From Trissonchulus latispiculum (taxonomy: Eukaryota > Nematoda > Enoplea > Enoplida > Ironidae), in the NCBI GenBank assembly GCA_030248195.1, contig JASAND010020562.1:1-64000 (forward strand): DNA of 64,000 nt, in the 5' to 3' direction. The notes below the pieces were generated by a model. It saw nothing but the letters and a program-made list of their open reading frames with translations, was not told the origin of the DNA and made no database searches. This document shows positions 1 through 11,240 of this stretch, piece by piece. The number at the start of each line of letters is the position of its first letter. Positions within the stretch are counted from its first letter, which is position 1. A program made the position numbers and the translations under genes.

Positions 1-119
1 TATGATTATATACGGGAATCAAAGATTTTCAGCAGGTGATACAGTAAGGCAAACTACAGGTGACGTCAGTAGACCTTGGCGGCTCTACTAGACCTGGTCT
101 GTGCTGAGCTTATTCTAGG

Positions 120-700
120 GGTTTTTCTGGGGGTTTTCTTTGGGTAGCCCTGGGGGGGGGTGGGCGAAAATTTTTCAAATTGTTTCTAAAAACATGCTGA
201 AGGCCTATTTTTCTATAGTAATCGCTAAAAAAGTTCGTTTTTAGTGTAAAACTAAGCGGATTTAGTGCTTAAATAGGCAAAAATTGACTAAAAATCTGCC
301 CGCGTCCAGCTGGCTTTTTTTCTACGGGGTGGAGGTGGGGGCGCCCGTCAGAAATCGGTCCGCCCAGACTTGGGTCGCCCCACCCCAGAATCGCCCCCTC
401 CAGGATTAGGGCCTGCCGCCCCCCTAGACTTCAAATATCAACAGAAAAATAGGGTTTTTAGGGTAAATTTTGAAACATTTTCCGGTTTCGCGGGATTTTT
501 AGGTCTTTTTAAGCATTTTTAATCAGTTTAAGATTAAATTTATGTTAGAATTGTTCAATTTTAGCTCAGCAGCAAAAATAGCTATTTTAAGGCATTTTTT
601 GGAAAACTTCTCCCCCCTAGAATTCAGTAATCAGTGTCCCCCTTTCAGACCGGGGGGGCAGCCCCCTCCCCCGAGATTTTGGCTTTCAGAACATATATAT
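120..700. repeat. Dispersed G/C-tipped non-coding repeat
   Basis: AT-rich core flanked by runs of G or C, without a coding frame. The part from about 310 to 600 matches, in reverse orientation, the sequence at about 16425-16725: both carry the GAAATCGG...CAGACTTGGG block, the CCAGGATT block and the GGGTTTTTAGGGTAAA block in the same order. It is therefore a dispersed repeat with at least two copies in the window. The ends are not clear. Nothing else is recognisable in this stretch. Confidence 0.6.
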
Positions 701-879
701 AGGCCCGAATATTTTCCATTTTTTCCGATGCTTCGAAAAACCCAAATACAGTTTCGTCGGATTCAACATCCGTACGTACCCCACCTACTACGCCCGTCAG
801 AAAAGGTTGTAAATAGTGCACAATTAAAACAGTGTATCATAGCGACGACCCATAAGAGAAAGGCGTCCCAACCACCACA

Positions 880-1770
880 CCAGGCCGAAGCTCCACGCCG
901 CAACCGCGCAAAAATGGGCCCGACGAGGTACGGCGGCGAGATCGCCCGACCATCCCGGACAGCCGAAAAACGACGCGAAAAAGCGCACGGGCGGGGCGCC
1001 CGGCCCCCGCGGGCGCGGAACGGGTAGAGCACAACAACAATAGGCCAGAGCAAAACCGGAGACGAGCCGACGGCAAGCCGGCCCAGGGGACCCCCGGGGG
1101 GGGCGCCAAGCGACAAGCCGCAAAAGCCCAAGGCTCAAGAGCCCAGGCCGCGCGGGCGGAAAGCAGGGGCGCCAAGCGGCGCCGGCGGGGCGCCGCCGGG
1201 GCGCGGGGCCGGGAATGGGGCGGGCCACGTTGCGGTGCGGGGCGGGGGCCAAGGGGCGGGGACCGGACGCCGGCGGCGCGCGGCGCGCGGACGCCGCCGG
1301 CGGCGCGCGGGGGGGCGAGGGCCGGGCGGGCGGGGCGCGGGGGGCGGGCGGGGGAGGCGGCAGAGGACGGGGGGACTCAGGGGGGGCGGCCCCGGGGGGG
1401 GGGGGGCCACGCGCGGGGGGGGGCCGCGGAGGCGCAATAAGTGGAGGGAGACGGGGGAGGAAGGGGGGGCGGGGTGGAATGAAAGGGAAGGGGATAGGAG
1501 AGCGAACGGAGGCTGGGACAACGAATTTGGAGGGCCGCGGGGTGATAGAGGCGGGGAAAATTGGGGATGGGGGCCGGGTTGGAAGGAGGTTAAAAAAATT
1601 AGGGGGGGGGAAGGCGAGGTGCGGGTAAAATTAAGGGGGGAGCCGGGGAGAGGAGAGGGAAGTGGGTGGGGGGGGGGGGGAAGGGAGGAACCAAACCCCG
1701 CGCGAAAAAGAGGGGCAAGAGAAAGGGGGAAAAAAGGAGTGAGGGAAAGGGAGAAGAAAAGTGAATAGAC
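880..1770. other. GC-rich, strongly G-biased tract
   Basis: About 0.9 kb of very high GC set in an otherwise AT-rich region. It starts CpG-rich (GGGGCGCC, GGCGGCGCGCGG) and from about 1380 becomes almost pure G/A on the + strand with many runs of 7-14 G. The long frames here on both strands (up to 231 aa) are low-complexity Pro/Arg/Gly translations of this composition and are not credible genes. It could be a CpG island, a G-quadruplex-forming tract or a poorly called assembly segment; the sequence alone cannot separate these. Confidence 0.6.
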
Positions 1771-2099
1771 ATAACATGTTAACATTGTGGGTTTGAAAGA
1801 AATGAGACAGAACGAAGTGAACTGCGACACCTCAAGTTGAACTGTACCTGCAAGCTGATGTTTCCCGGAAACACCATGGCACCTACTATTTCCGGAAGCA
1901 CTATAGTACAGTACACACCTACTGTATTCCGAACACTATGACACACACTACTCTCACATACGTAATGCTTTCCCCACATGGCTCTGAGTCAGAGCGCAAA
2001 GTGGCATGCCGTATAATGCGTATGCACAGTATAATGTCTTAGCGGCAAAGGACAATTTTGTAATGAAAAGCTTTATATACGTGCTATTTATATGAAGGT

Positions 2100-2310
2100 C
2101 AAATATCGACAAATTATATTCTGACATACGCCAATATGAGCCTCGTTGTAGGACAGGCTCATATGTTAAGCCGTTGCAACTTGTTTTCCTTAATTTACAA
2201 CCTCAACGCCACTCATATGCATTTTACAGGCTAGTTTCCGTTTTTGTACAACCTGCCTGAGAGTACTCATATGTATTTTACATGCGACGAAGGAGCATTT
2301 TTGGTTCTTG
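2100..2310 (+). repeat. Diverged single-arm copy of the 6.4-kb foldback family
   Basis: Contains CTCATATG repeats, a TTTACAACCTC block and an ACGAAGGAGCATTTTTGGTTCTTG end. These resemble the right arm of the foldback element at 6932-7119 (ACAACCTCGCTACCACCCATATT and GTAGGAGCATTTTTATTACTTG). No partner arm is seen nearby. The surrounding 1771-2700 shows no gene. Confidence 0.4.
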
Positions 2311-2707
2311 TATATTTCCTTGTAAAAATCGTCAAGATAACATAGGAATATTTTTCCATTTTTTCCACGTCCTCGGAGAAAAATGGAAAAAGTGGAAAAT
2401 CTTTTTCCTAGCTCATCCCTACCTCAAGCACACGTCTTCACAATGCAGACCACAAAGGGAACTGGTGGTTTCAGGCATGTATATACGTATTTTTTGTTTT
2501 TAACTTTTTATAAAGAACCTGCTAGCCCGCGTTAACCTCATTTTTTGATGTAAATGCTATTTGTATCTCTACGGAGACCCGCGTGCTACTGCAGTCCTCT
2601 TTCTGTGCATTATGCATACCACAGTCACAGAGGTTTTGATAAAACCTTCTCTGGCTATGTTGCAGCACTGATAGAGCTGAGCTGGCTGTCCTTCTTTGGA
2701 CAACCAC

Positions 2708-3038
2708 GGGCCAGTTTCATAAAAATGTTCTCGAGTCTAGTAGCTAAGAAAAAGTTCTCGAGTTTTCGAGTCAAGTTCTCTGGTTGATTTCGACCAGAGC
2801 AAATTTTGCCCACTTGAGAACTTTATACTCGAGACATTTTTGGAAATCTAAATGTATAAATTTCTTCGTTCTCCTTCAATAATTTGTATAGTTGACTGAA
2901 TAAATTACCATAAAGTTGTCCGTAGATACATTTACGTATAATTTTTAATTCAAAAGAGGTTGTCACTGAGAACAGACTACTCGAGAACTTGAAATCTCGA
3001 GAATTCGAGAACGAGAAGGGTTTTTATGAAACTGGCCC
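2708..3038. mobile_element. Short TIR element (MITE) with GGGCCAGTTTCATAAAAA ends
   Basis: The left end GGGCCAGTTTCATAAAAA at 2708 is matched by its exact inverse ending at 3038. The inner parts also pair loosely through CTCGAG/GTTCTCGAG motifs. There is no ORF and no unambiguous target duplication. The end sequence resembles that of the 2.5-kb element at 34703-37263, so both probably belong to one DNA-transposon group. Confidence 0.75.
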
Positions 3039-3285
3039 CAGGTAGGAGCTCCGGGGAATTGTTCTCACTGGGTAGGAGCGCTCACAGTGCCCTTTGGCTC
3101 TCTCTCCTGTTTCGACTAATGTTTGCCTTAGTGAATGCAGGCTGGCGTTTTTCGTTATTTCTTTATGATTAATGCTTGTATCCTTCGGGGATCCGTTTGC
3201 TAGCTTGCCTTTACCTAATTATCTTGATGTTTATGCGTAGTTTTATTTTTTGATATATATAATAAGTTAGTGTATGTATTTTCAG

Positions 3286-3425
3286 GACTATTGCCCTTTA
3301 TCCTATTTCCGCCGGGGATGCTGCTTCTGCGTTCTCTGATCGTCTGGCTTTTCACAGTCCAACTGGAGCGGAACAGTCAGCGATTGGATCGTCTTCGGCG
3401 TCAGAAGCGGAAAATTCTAGACCAG
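3286..3425 (+). CDS. LNPK: LNPK exon: second membrane segment and coiled coil
   Basis: Acceptor TTTTCAG ends at 3285 and donor GTTTGC begins at 3426. The first two bases complete a codon begun in an upstream exon. Encodes the hydrophobic hairpin arm plus the RxERNxxxLDxLxxQxxKIL motif shared with vertebrate lunapark. Confidence 0.85.
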
Positions 3426-6400
3426 GTTTGCTTCCCTCTATGGCTGGAAACTTTTCTATGTTACCTCTATTATGTAGGGGGCGATAGCGCCCCTACATAA
3501 TATGGGTATAAAGGCGTCTGCGCGGCCCCCTGGAGAAAGTGTTGGCCTGGTGCCAGCTAATTAGAGGTCCGGGAGGGGTAAAAATGTTACCATCGTAAAG
3601 TACTCGAGCAGTACTACAAGTACCACCATACTTTTGGTTAAAATTCCGAACTTCGAAATTTTGCACTAGGCGGGAGTTACCGTGCGTTTGTTTTTTTTCT
3701 CGGTTAATAACGCTTTTCGGAAGTGCTTATGTCAGCGCAGTGTTGGAACGATATGGGCATTTTGGTCCTATACTACTATTATATGTTGGTAGGCAGGGTC
3801 CTCTCATGCAACCTTTTTTTGGTCATTTTGGCACACTGCCAATTTTGGCTCTGTGCCAAGGCCCCAAAGTCGGATTTTCGCTATTTTGGCACTTCGGTTG
3901 TGATCGACTTTTTTTCACAGGTTAGCAGCTAGACCGGTTGGCGATACTAAGGCAGACGCACACTTGAGCCTAGCAAGATGTACACTGATGTCCACTACTC
4001 GGGCAGACGCACACCTTGCTAAACTTCAATTTGTACTGGCAGGAAAAAGACATGCTTCTACTAAGGCAGACGCACACCTTACAAAATTGCGCATTTCTCA
4101 GTCAAACCTTACAGTTACAAAGGTTGAAACACCAAAAGTTTAAAAATGTTTAAAACAAAAGTTTCGTCGCGTTGAGTGCATTGTTTCAGGCATATTTCTA
4201 TACGTGGAAAGTTTTAGATGCGTAAATGAGGAGAAAGTTTGAATGGAGGAAAAGATTTACGTTCACTTTTGCGGGAACATTTGCGTTGCGATAACACTGT
4301 TCATTTGCATTTTGCAATAAATCATTTGCCAATTCATTCTTCAATGTTAAAGAAACAATAAATTCAAATTTCTGATGAACTGTAGAAACCAGTAATGAAC
4401 GCAGTTGTAATGTTTGACTGAGAAATGTGTAATTTTGTAAGGTGTGCGTCTGCCTTAATAGATGCATGTCTTTTTCCTGCCAGCACAAATTGAAGTTAAC
4501 AAGGTGTGCGTCTGCCCGAGTAGTAGACATCAGTGCACATTTTCCTAGGCTCAAGTGTGCGTCTGCCTTAGTATCGCCGATCGGTTTGGTTTGATTTATT
4601 TGAATATTTCGGACTATGCGCGGAATGTAACGAGGGGGATTTTTTAATTTCGCTCTGGAGCTTTCAGGAGATGGGCCCAAACTTTGCATTTTTTCACCTG
4701 TTTTGACGAAAAGTCCCACTTTTACTGGAAATGGCCTAAAAGTCACTAAAAATGGCGTTTTTCGGTCACGGGCTGGTGCCCATATATAGTAAATCGGGGT
4801 CGCTGAAAACGATGAGCATACTGCCGATACCGCCCGAAGTGACCACTGGTCGGCATGGCTCCCATGGTTCCTCGCCCAGGGTCAAAGTAGGGAAAACTCA
4901 CTATAAACAGCATTTTCCGGCGTTTTGGTTCGGGGCATATATAGTAAATCGACTACGCTCGTTTCAATGGGCATATCGCCGAAACCGACGGAAGTGACCA
5001 CTGGTCACTACAGCCTACGGGGCCTATTGACCACTGGTCAAACGGCCTAAAACTGCGTTTTTCGGCGTTTTGGCCGGGGGCATATATAGTAAATTTCAAG
5101 AAATGGGAAGTAGAAGGCGACTACGCTCAGTTTCAATGGGCATATCGCCGAAACCGACGGAAGTGACCACTGGTACACTACATTTGCCCAGTACGGGGCC
5201 TATTGACCACTGGTCAAACGGCCTAAAACTGCGTTTTTCGGCGTTTTGGTCGGGGGCATATATAGTAAATCGAGTACGCTCGTTTCAATGGGCATATTGC
5301 TGAAATTGACGGAAGTGACCACTGGTCACTACGGCCTAGGAGTTCTATTGACCACTGGTCAAACGTCCTAAAACAGCGTTTTTCGGCGTTTTGGTCGGGG
5401 GCATGTATAGTAAATCGTCTACGCTCGTTTCAATGGGCATATCGCCGAAACCGATGGAAGTGACCACTGGTCACTAGAGCCTATGGGGCCTATTGACCAC
5501 TGGTCAAACGGCCTAAAACTGCGTTTTTCTTCGTTTTCGTCGGAGGCATATGTAGTAAATCGACTGCGCTCGTTTCAATGGGCATATTGCCGAAACCGAC
5601 GGAAGTTACCACTGGTCACTACGGCCTAGGAGCCCTATTGACCACTGGTCAAACGGCCTAAAACAGCGTCTTTCGGCGTTTTGGTCGGGGGCATATGTAG
5701 TAAATCGGCTACGCTCGTTTCAATGGGCATATCGCCGAAACCGATGGAAGTGACCACTGGTCACTAGAGCCTATGGGGCCTATTGACCACTGGTCAAACG
5801 GCCTAAAACTGCGTTTTTCTTCGTTTTCGTCGGAGGCATATGTAGTAAATCGACTGCGCTCGTTTCAATGGACATATTACTGAAATCAATGGAAGGCATC
5901 AGTGGTCACTATGGTCTATGGGGCTCAGTGACCACTGGTCAAACCCCCTAAAACACCGTTTTTCGTCATTTTGCTTGAGGGCATATAGTAAATAGACTAC
6001 GCTCGTATCAATGGGCATATTGCCGATTCCGATGGAAATTACCAGTGGTGACTACGGTCTATGGGGCCTACTGACCACTGGTCAAACCCCCTAAAACAGC
6101 GGTTTTCGGCCCTCTGGCGGTACCCATATAGTAAATCCGTGTCGCTGAACACGATGGGCATACTGTCGAAGTCTTTGGCGAGGCGAAAAAGTGTTCTCCT
6201 TATACCACTTACAAACAGAGGTTGCAGCGGCCGAAGCTTGGGACGGAGGTGAGAATCCAGTGTACTATATATTTATATAATCACTTTTCTGCTCTACCTA
6301 CGGCACTGTTCAAGCTCCTTGTATCCATTGCCGCATTGGTCGAAAGGGATCCTTTAAAGTGACAGAAGGACAAGTAATAAAAATGCTCCTACGGAGCATG

Positions 6401-8493
6401 AAAAAGTAATATGGGTGGTAGTGAGGTTGTAAAATCAAGAGACGACTAGTCTTAGAAATGCTTAATATGGGGGCTAGGTTCAAAAAAAGAAGAGGACTAG
6501 GTTGTGGGCGAATTAATATGGGCACAGCTTCGCCGAGCAACCCATATTCGCGGGCTTTCACGCTTCGCCATGGCGATTAAAATACAATGCCATTATTGTC
6601 AGTCAATAATAACAATTCCAGCAGTTAAACAATCGCTGCAAGTTGCTTGCTTATATATACGTAAACTATATAGCAATTTGGTTGTGCTGGACTATGGCAA
6701 GCAACTAAGGTCGTCGGAGAGAGTCCTGAAATTATTGTTGCAATATATATAGACTTTTCTTATCAGTGGTTAAAATGCACAGTAAATATTAAGAGTATCG
6801 AAAAAATGTTTGCTTCCACTAAAACTCGATTATCATAGTTGTATATTATGTACGCACCGTAACTAAAACTGAATACTGGTGTATATATACGTACATATGT
6901 AATACGTATATATCATGTATATAACTTTTTCAGTCCGCGAATATGGGTTGCTCGGCGAAGCTGTGCCCATATTAATTCGCCCACAACCTAGTCCTCTTCT
7001 TTTTTTGAACCTAGCCCCCATATTAAGCATTTCTAAGACTAGTCGTCTCTTGATTTTACAACCTCGCTACCACCCATATTACTTTTTCATGCTCCGTAGG
7101 AGCATTTTTATTACTTGTCTTCTTTATCTTATTCTGATAATATGTATACAGTGTCTTGATATACCCTTAAAACCTATGTATATATAAATGTGTACATTTG
7201 GTGTCAGTTTGGACTAGATTCTGCTAAATTGTGCATTTTATAGGGAGTACGGTTGGGTCTACTCCAGGCTTGGCTGTTTGAATTGCCACGTTCTTTCATC
7301 TGACACTGCGTTTCATTCAATGCCATTTTACTTTACGTGCGTAGCTTGACTGCGATCTCTGCGTTTTCTAGGTCAAGGACAAGGAGAGCTACAAGACGGC
7401 TATGGAAATTCTGGAGCGATTTGATCCCGAGGCGGCCGGTTCGGATGACGAATCTCTTCGCGGTGGAAAAATCCGACTTCGAATGCTGCCCTCCACCTCT
7501 GGTGCTTCTGGTGGTCCTGCAGGTCATCCCAAGACCTCCATTCAGCAGCCCCCCACAACTCCCGCCTCCATCCTTCGCCAACGGCGACCACCCACAGCAC
7601 CCTCTCCCTCCCAGTCTCAGCTTGTTCGATTTGAACCGGCACCCCCGCCGGACCCCTTGGCGCCATCCAAAGCCCCGTCCAAATCTTCCAAACCTATCCC
7701 ACCGCCACCTCCTCCCCAACTAATTCCAGCACCGGCACCGGTGATTGGACCTCAGGGCGGAGTGATTGGCGGGTCTGGGGGAGGTCCTCCCCGCCTGCCG
7801 CGACCCATTCTGGCGCCGGAGCGATCCCTGATGGATCGGATGGTGGACTTTGTCCTGGGAGACGGGCCGACGGCTCGCTATGCCCTGGTCTGCCGGCAGT
7901 GTTCCAGTCACAACGGCATGGCCCTTGCCGAAGAGTTTGAGTATCTGGCCTTTCGCTGCTGCTACTGTTTTGCCTTCAACCCCGCCCGAAAGCATAAGAT
8001 GATCATTAAGCCGGGTGCAGTCGTGGGTAGGGGAAGTGGGGTTGGACCGCCGGAGTTGACCTCAGGGACCCTTCAGACCGCATCTGTATCGAGTTTTCAG
8101 TCGTCGATGTCTTCTACAAGTCCCGCTCCGCGAGTTCATCTTCAGACGGCCTCAGATCCTCGGGTGCGTCAGGCTTTGGCGGCTGACGCTGATGCTGACA
8201 CGACCAGTGACGAAGAAGAAGAAGAGAAGAAGGGAAATCAGGATAAACTGGTGGCTCATGGGATCGACAGCACCAAACCGATGACTCTCAACCCCGAGGA
8301 GACTATTACTCCAATAGAGGGATCTGGTTCGGGACCAGCCGCCCCCGAGGGTCGTGGGACTTTGAGGAAGGTTCCGCCCCCAGTTCCGCCAAAACCGCCC
8401 CCTCCCACAACTGCGTCTCAGCAACCTGTCCAGGCGTGTGATGCTAGCACGGCCAGCTCTGAGGAGAGCAGTGATGAGAGTGACTCACAGTGA
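3286..8493 (+). CDS. LNPK: Lunapark (LNPK), 3' part of the gene
   Basis: Two coding exons, 3286-3425 and 7372-8493, joined in phase 0 across a 3.9-kb intron. Lunapark proteins are ER membrane proteins that stabilise three-way tubule junctions. The first exon gives the second hydrophobic segment (LLPFILFPPGMLLLRSLIVW) followed by a basic coiled-coil start (LERNSQRLDRLRRQKRKIL). The second begins VKDKESYKTAMEILERFDPE, matching the family's conserved linker. It continues through a Pro-rich region and ends with the lunapark zinc finger (CRQC at 7891-7902, CCYC near 7955-7966) and an acidic Ser/Glu tail. Exons for the N-terminus and first membrane segment are not found in 1-3285 and are probably upstream of the window. 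The downstream Pro-rich tail is longer in prolines than I expect for vertebrates. Confidence 0.9.
3471..3499. repeat. Near-perfect hairpin TATGTAGGGG/CCCCTACATA
   Basis: Ten-base arms flank a GC-GATA-GC core containing GATAGCG. The downstream text (TATAAAGGCGTCTGCG, then CCTGGTGCC) resembles what follows the hairpin at 18366-18391, suggesting a shared repeat family headed by a hairpin. The intron continues to 3932 without a recognisable feature. Confidence 0.5.
3933..4585. mobile_element. Foldback element 1 (long inverted arms with internal repeats)
   Basis: Left arm about 3933-4120 is inverted at about 4396-4585. Each arm contains the motif GGCAGACGCACAC three times at about 57-bp spacing (3951, 4006, 4065 on the left). 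The outer ends pair as GGCGATACTAAGGCAGAC. The central spacer of about 275 bp has no convincing ORF; the 182-aa minus frame at 4198-4746 merely reads through the right arm. Confidence 0.8.
4757..6180. repeat. Satellite-like tandem array, about ten units of ~145 bp
   Basis: The marker TAGTAAAT recurs about every 145 bp, near 4784, 4938, 5087, 5260, 5405, 5550, 5694, 5839, 5985 and 6126. Each unit also carries CGTTTCAATGGGCATAT and usually two copies of the palindromic motif GACCACTGGTC. Segments 5460-5580 and 5750-5870 are nearly identical while the unit between them differs, indicating a two-unit (about 290-bp) higher-order repeat. Short frames here are satellite translations. Confidence 0.9.
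6370..7119. mobile_element. Foldback element 2 with ~190-bp inverted arms
   Basis: Arms 6370-6560 and 6932-7119 are near-identical inverted copies. The outer end reads GACAAGTAATAAAAATG and the inner end reads AACCCATATTCGCGG or its inverse. A small hairpin ATGCTCCTACGGAGCAT lies just inside the outer end. The spacer of about 370 bp is AT-rich with TATATACGTA motifs. Similar frames of about 70 residues on opposite strands are a by-product of the inversion, not genes. Confidence 0.85.
7372..8493 (+). CDS. LNPK: LNPK last coding exon: linker, Pro-rich region, zinc finger, acidic tail
   Basis: Acceptor TTTTCTAG ends at 7371; the exon reads through to TGA at 8491-8493. The block from PRPILAPERSLMDRMVDFVL to the zinc finger (CRQCSSHNGMALAEEFEYLA, then RCCYCFAFNPARK) is diagnostic of lunapark. 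A stretch of about nine consecutive Asp/Glu residues follows near 8205-8230. Confidence 0.95.
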   Translation, partial: VKDKESYKTAMEILERFDPEAAGSDDESLRGGKIRLRMLPSTSGASGGPAGHPKTSIQQPPTTPASILRQRRPPTAPSPSQSQLVRFEPAPPPDPLAPSKAPSKSSKPIPPPPPPQLIPAPAPVIGPQGGVIGGSGGGPPRLPRPILAPERSLMDRMVDFVLGDGPTARYALVCRQCSSHNGMALAEEFEYLAFRCCYCFAFNPARKHKMIIKPGAVVGRGSGVGPPELTSGTLQTASVSSFQSSMSSTSPAPRVHLQTASDPRVRQALAADADADTTSDEEEEEKKGNQDKLVAHGIDSTKPMTLNPEETITPIEGSGSGPAAPEGRGTLRKVPPPVPPKPPPPTTASQQPVQACDASTASSEESSDESDSQ

Positions 8494-9697
8494 GCAAAGT
8501 CTCATTATCAGGGAAATGGACTTCCCCCCTTTCTTCCGATCCTGCCAAAGCTTGCTTTTGCTGCTTTAAACTGGACTTTCTGGACTTGGTAGGACGACGA
8601 TGTTGTTGTCCTGTTGACTCGTCGACAGTTTCTGTTCTGGCGACTTTCCTTTGTTTTGTAGCTTTAAAGTGTTGGTTTCCTTTTTGCCATTTTCTTGAGT
8701 TGCCGTTTTCGAGTAGCTGAGGTAGCAGTAACCGTATTGTGCGTATTGCTATTTGCTCTTTTTGTTTGTAACATAAGTAAGAGCGCTTTGCATGATTTAC
8801 CAAAGGTAGAGTAAGTCACCAGATCTTAGTCTTTGTAGAACGATCCTCCGACCACAAGACGTGGATGTTGCCCCTTTTCTGGAGGAAGGATTGAAAATCC
8901 ATTCCCTTTTCGTTGGAAGCCGCTTTAATCTTTGTTTATATGAAGCACACTGAATTTGTTAATACAATCCCGAGGGATAGCAACGGTGAGCTTAAAACAG
9001 GAGAAGGGGCGTATTGAATGTCAGTACAGGGTGCTTTCTGAGGCTCTTTGACTAGTAGTATTCCGTGTTTAAAACTTCAGAACTGTAGTAGTAAAGATGT
9101 ATATACAACGTTTTATTTTCTACTCTTTATCTTTTTAACAGAATGAGAGAGTGTATTTACGTGGAAGTCTTCTATACACTTTCGTTCTCTTCCCGCTTAT
9201 ATAGTTGGCCTAAACAGACTGTTTCTCGAGTCAGTAGTAATAATTATTTAGTGTTGCGGACTGGCTTTTTCGTGTTTTTGTTTAGCTTTCTATTTATTTT
9301 CTATTTAGCTATGCATCGTTGTGAGACCATGTCGGGGCAACACAATTTTCCAAGAAAATGCTTCCTACCGTCGTCTAGAATATTTATAAAACTTTTGCCT
9401 CTCGCTGAAATAGTTTCATGTGAGATTTTTTAGGCATTTGTTAAAATCTAGGGAATTGAACTTTCTTCTGTATTTAAAAAATTTATATATTATTTAGATT
9501 GATAGTTTAGAAAATGCGAAAAGGATCAGTGTTTTACAGTCAGAAAAAATTGTGATGATTCTGGTCTCAGTTGCCAACTTAATGGATCATAGTTAGGTAG
9601 GGTCTTCTTTGTCGTGTGTGAGCTTAGTGCTATCAGTCAGCTTTTTATAGTGTTTGTGATTAATTTTATTGTATGTAAATTCATTTTGTGCCTTAAT

Positions 9698-10001
9698 CTG
9701 GCTTATCCCTAGTAGGGGGGGGGGTTGTCGCCCCCATGCGGCGACCTCCACCCCATTCAAGGAGCCTCCCATGAAAAGCCCCCCCCCCATAAATTCCGAC
9801 CTCCCCCCATGACCCTATTGTATAGCTTAAAAACACCTAAAATTAGTCATTTTTTAGCGATTTTTAGCAGTTTATACACAAAAAGCCACAAAAAGTGGGA
9901 AAAATTTTCTAAAAATATGACCCCCATTTTGGGTGAGCCCCCCCATCAATGGGCCTCGCATGAAGCCCCCCCCCCATAAAAATTGCCAAGGAATAAGCCA
10001 G
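9698..10001. mobile_element. Short TIR element, CTGGCTTAT ends, G/C-tipped
   Basis: Left end CTGGCTTATCCCTAG is mirrored by the right end CCAAGGAATAAGCCAG. Just inside are G or C runs and repeated CCCCATGAA phrases, with an AT-rich core. A second copy lies at 25353-25706 with the same right end and the same TATCCCTAGT left end. There is no ORF. Confidence 0.7.
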
Positions 10002-10070
10002 CCTTTTGTGTTGAAATGTGTTTCAGCAGTTATGCAAGGAGCTGGACTGCTGCTACTGCTGTGAATGAGG

Positions 10071-10308
10071 GACGGATCCAGGCGGGAATTTTCTGCTTGT
10101 TAACAGCATATTTATAGTGTCTACGAAGAAAAAAGATTGTAATGCTTCCGAATTTATATACGTGGAAAATTGCCACTTTTGCCCAAAAATGTGTAATGTT
10201 TTTAAACATTTTCGAGGTTCTTCAAAATGCAAAGACCCGCTGGAGAAAATTTTTTCTGGTGGATACCCGCACACACCCCCCCCTCCCATGAAATCCTGGA
10301 TCCGCCGG
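10071..10308. mobile_element. Short element with CGGATCCAGG inverted ends
   Basis: Left CGGATCCAGG (10073) is inverted as CCTGGATCCG near 10295-10304. The flanks TGCTGTGAATGAG (left) and TGCTGTGACTGAG (right) differ by one base and look like a 13-bp target duplication, longer than most DNA transposons make. Non-coding. Confidence 0.6.
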
Positions 10309-11240
10309 TGCTGTGACTGAGTTCCTTGAATTATTTTCCTCTGTCGCATTCACCCCTGTTTCTTGTGTCTTCCACGGCCGCTGCTCAATGTTTTCGAGCT
10401 TGGAGACCCTTGTTGGAGTCTGCGTGAATCAGGAGAAGAATAATTTTCCTTCCCCTTCATATTTAGTCATAAGTATCAGCCAAAAAAAACTGTTTAGTTA
10501 CACTCTCCGGCAAAGTCGAAAATTTTGAAAATTTCGAAAATTGACTAACCTTAGCAATCTTTTTTCTGAACCGGAAAGGCTGGCTGGTGGAGGGTTGGTT
10601 GCTGAGAATTTATTTCTATGAGCTTCTCTCCAGCTCGCCAGAATAAATCCGGTGGTTGTCTTCCAGCGTTTACCCGTTAGCATTGATGAGGAACCGTTAG
10701 TAGGTGCTGCGTAGTGCTGTCCTTCTTGACGTCGTTTCACGTCTGAGACTAGATTGTTGACCATTCTTGTCAGGGACAGGAGTACTAAGTTTGTGGTTTG
10801 TCGCGACCCTTTCCTATGTTTTTCCTTACACCTTTTCAGGCTGGTAGCCCTCAGGCTTGCGTTTTCTCGAAAAAATATGTCGAATATCGCTTAATCGAAA
10901 ACTTTTGCGATATGAACGCAATCTTGGTCGAACACACTTTAACCTTAGCAACACCTAGTAATTTTAGCAGTTGAGGTCGTGAAGCATTTTGTTTAAAATG
11001 TGCAAATGCTAATGGTGTACTTAAAAATTTTAGCCACTGTTAGAGGAAGAACTGCTGACACGTAATAATGATGATTGTTATTTATGCGAACGTGTATACT
11101 GTACGAAATACAGTTTAAAGCTTTAAGACTGTCTGCTCTCTATTGTATAGTTGCTGTGTTGCATTGTGCCATGCATCTTTTTTTATGTATTCTCTTGATT
11201 AGCTCAGATTGTTTTGACGTGGTTTTGTTTTGGAACAAAT

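Noticed and set aside
1135..1830. 231-aa open frame on minus, and other long frames in 763-1768
   Set aside because: They are translations of a G/C-run tract, Pro/Arg/Gly-rich on every strand and frame, without domain features.
4198..4746. 182-aa minus frame
   Set aside because: It runs through the right arm and spacer of a foldback element and has no recognisable features.
4757..6180. CRISPR array
   Set aside because: Whole ~145-bp units are repeated, without alternating short repeats and unique spacers, and the context is a eukaryotic intron.
6310..7187. Similar 83- and 90-aa frames on opposite strands
   Set aside because: Same explanation: inverted arms of foldback element 2.
7333..7995. 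Frames antisense to, or in other frames of, the lunapark exon (up to 128 aa)
   Set aside because: Shadows of the true reading frame, which alone has lunapark motifs and splice agreement.
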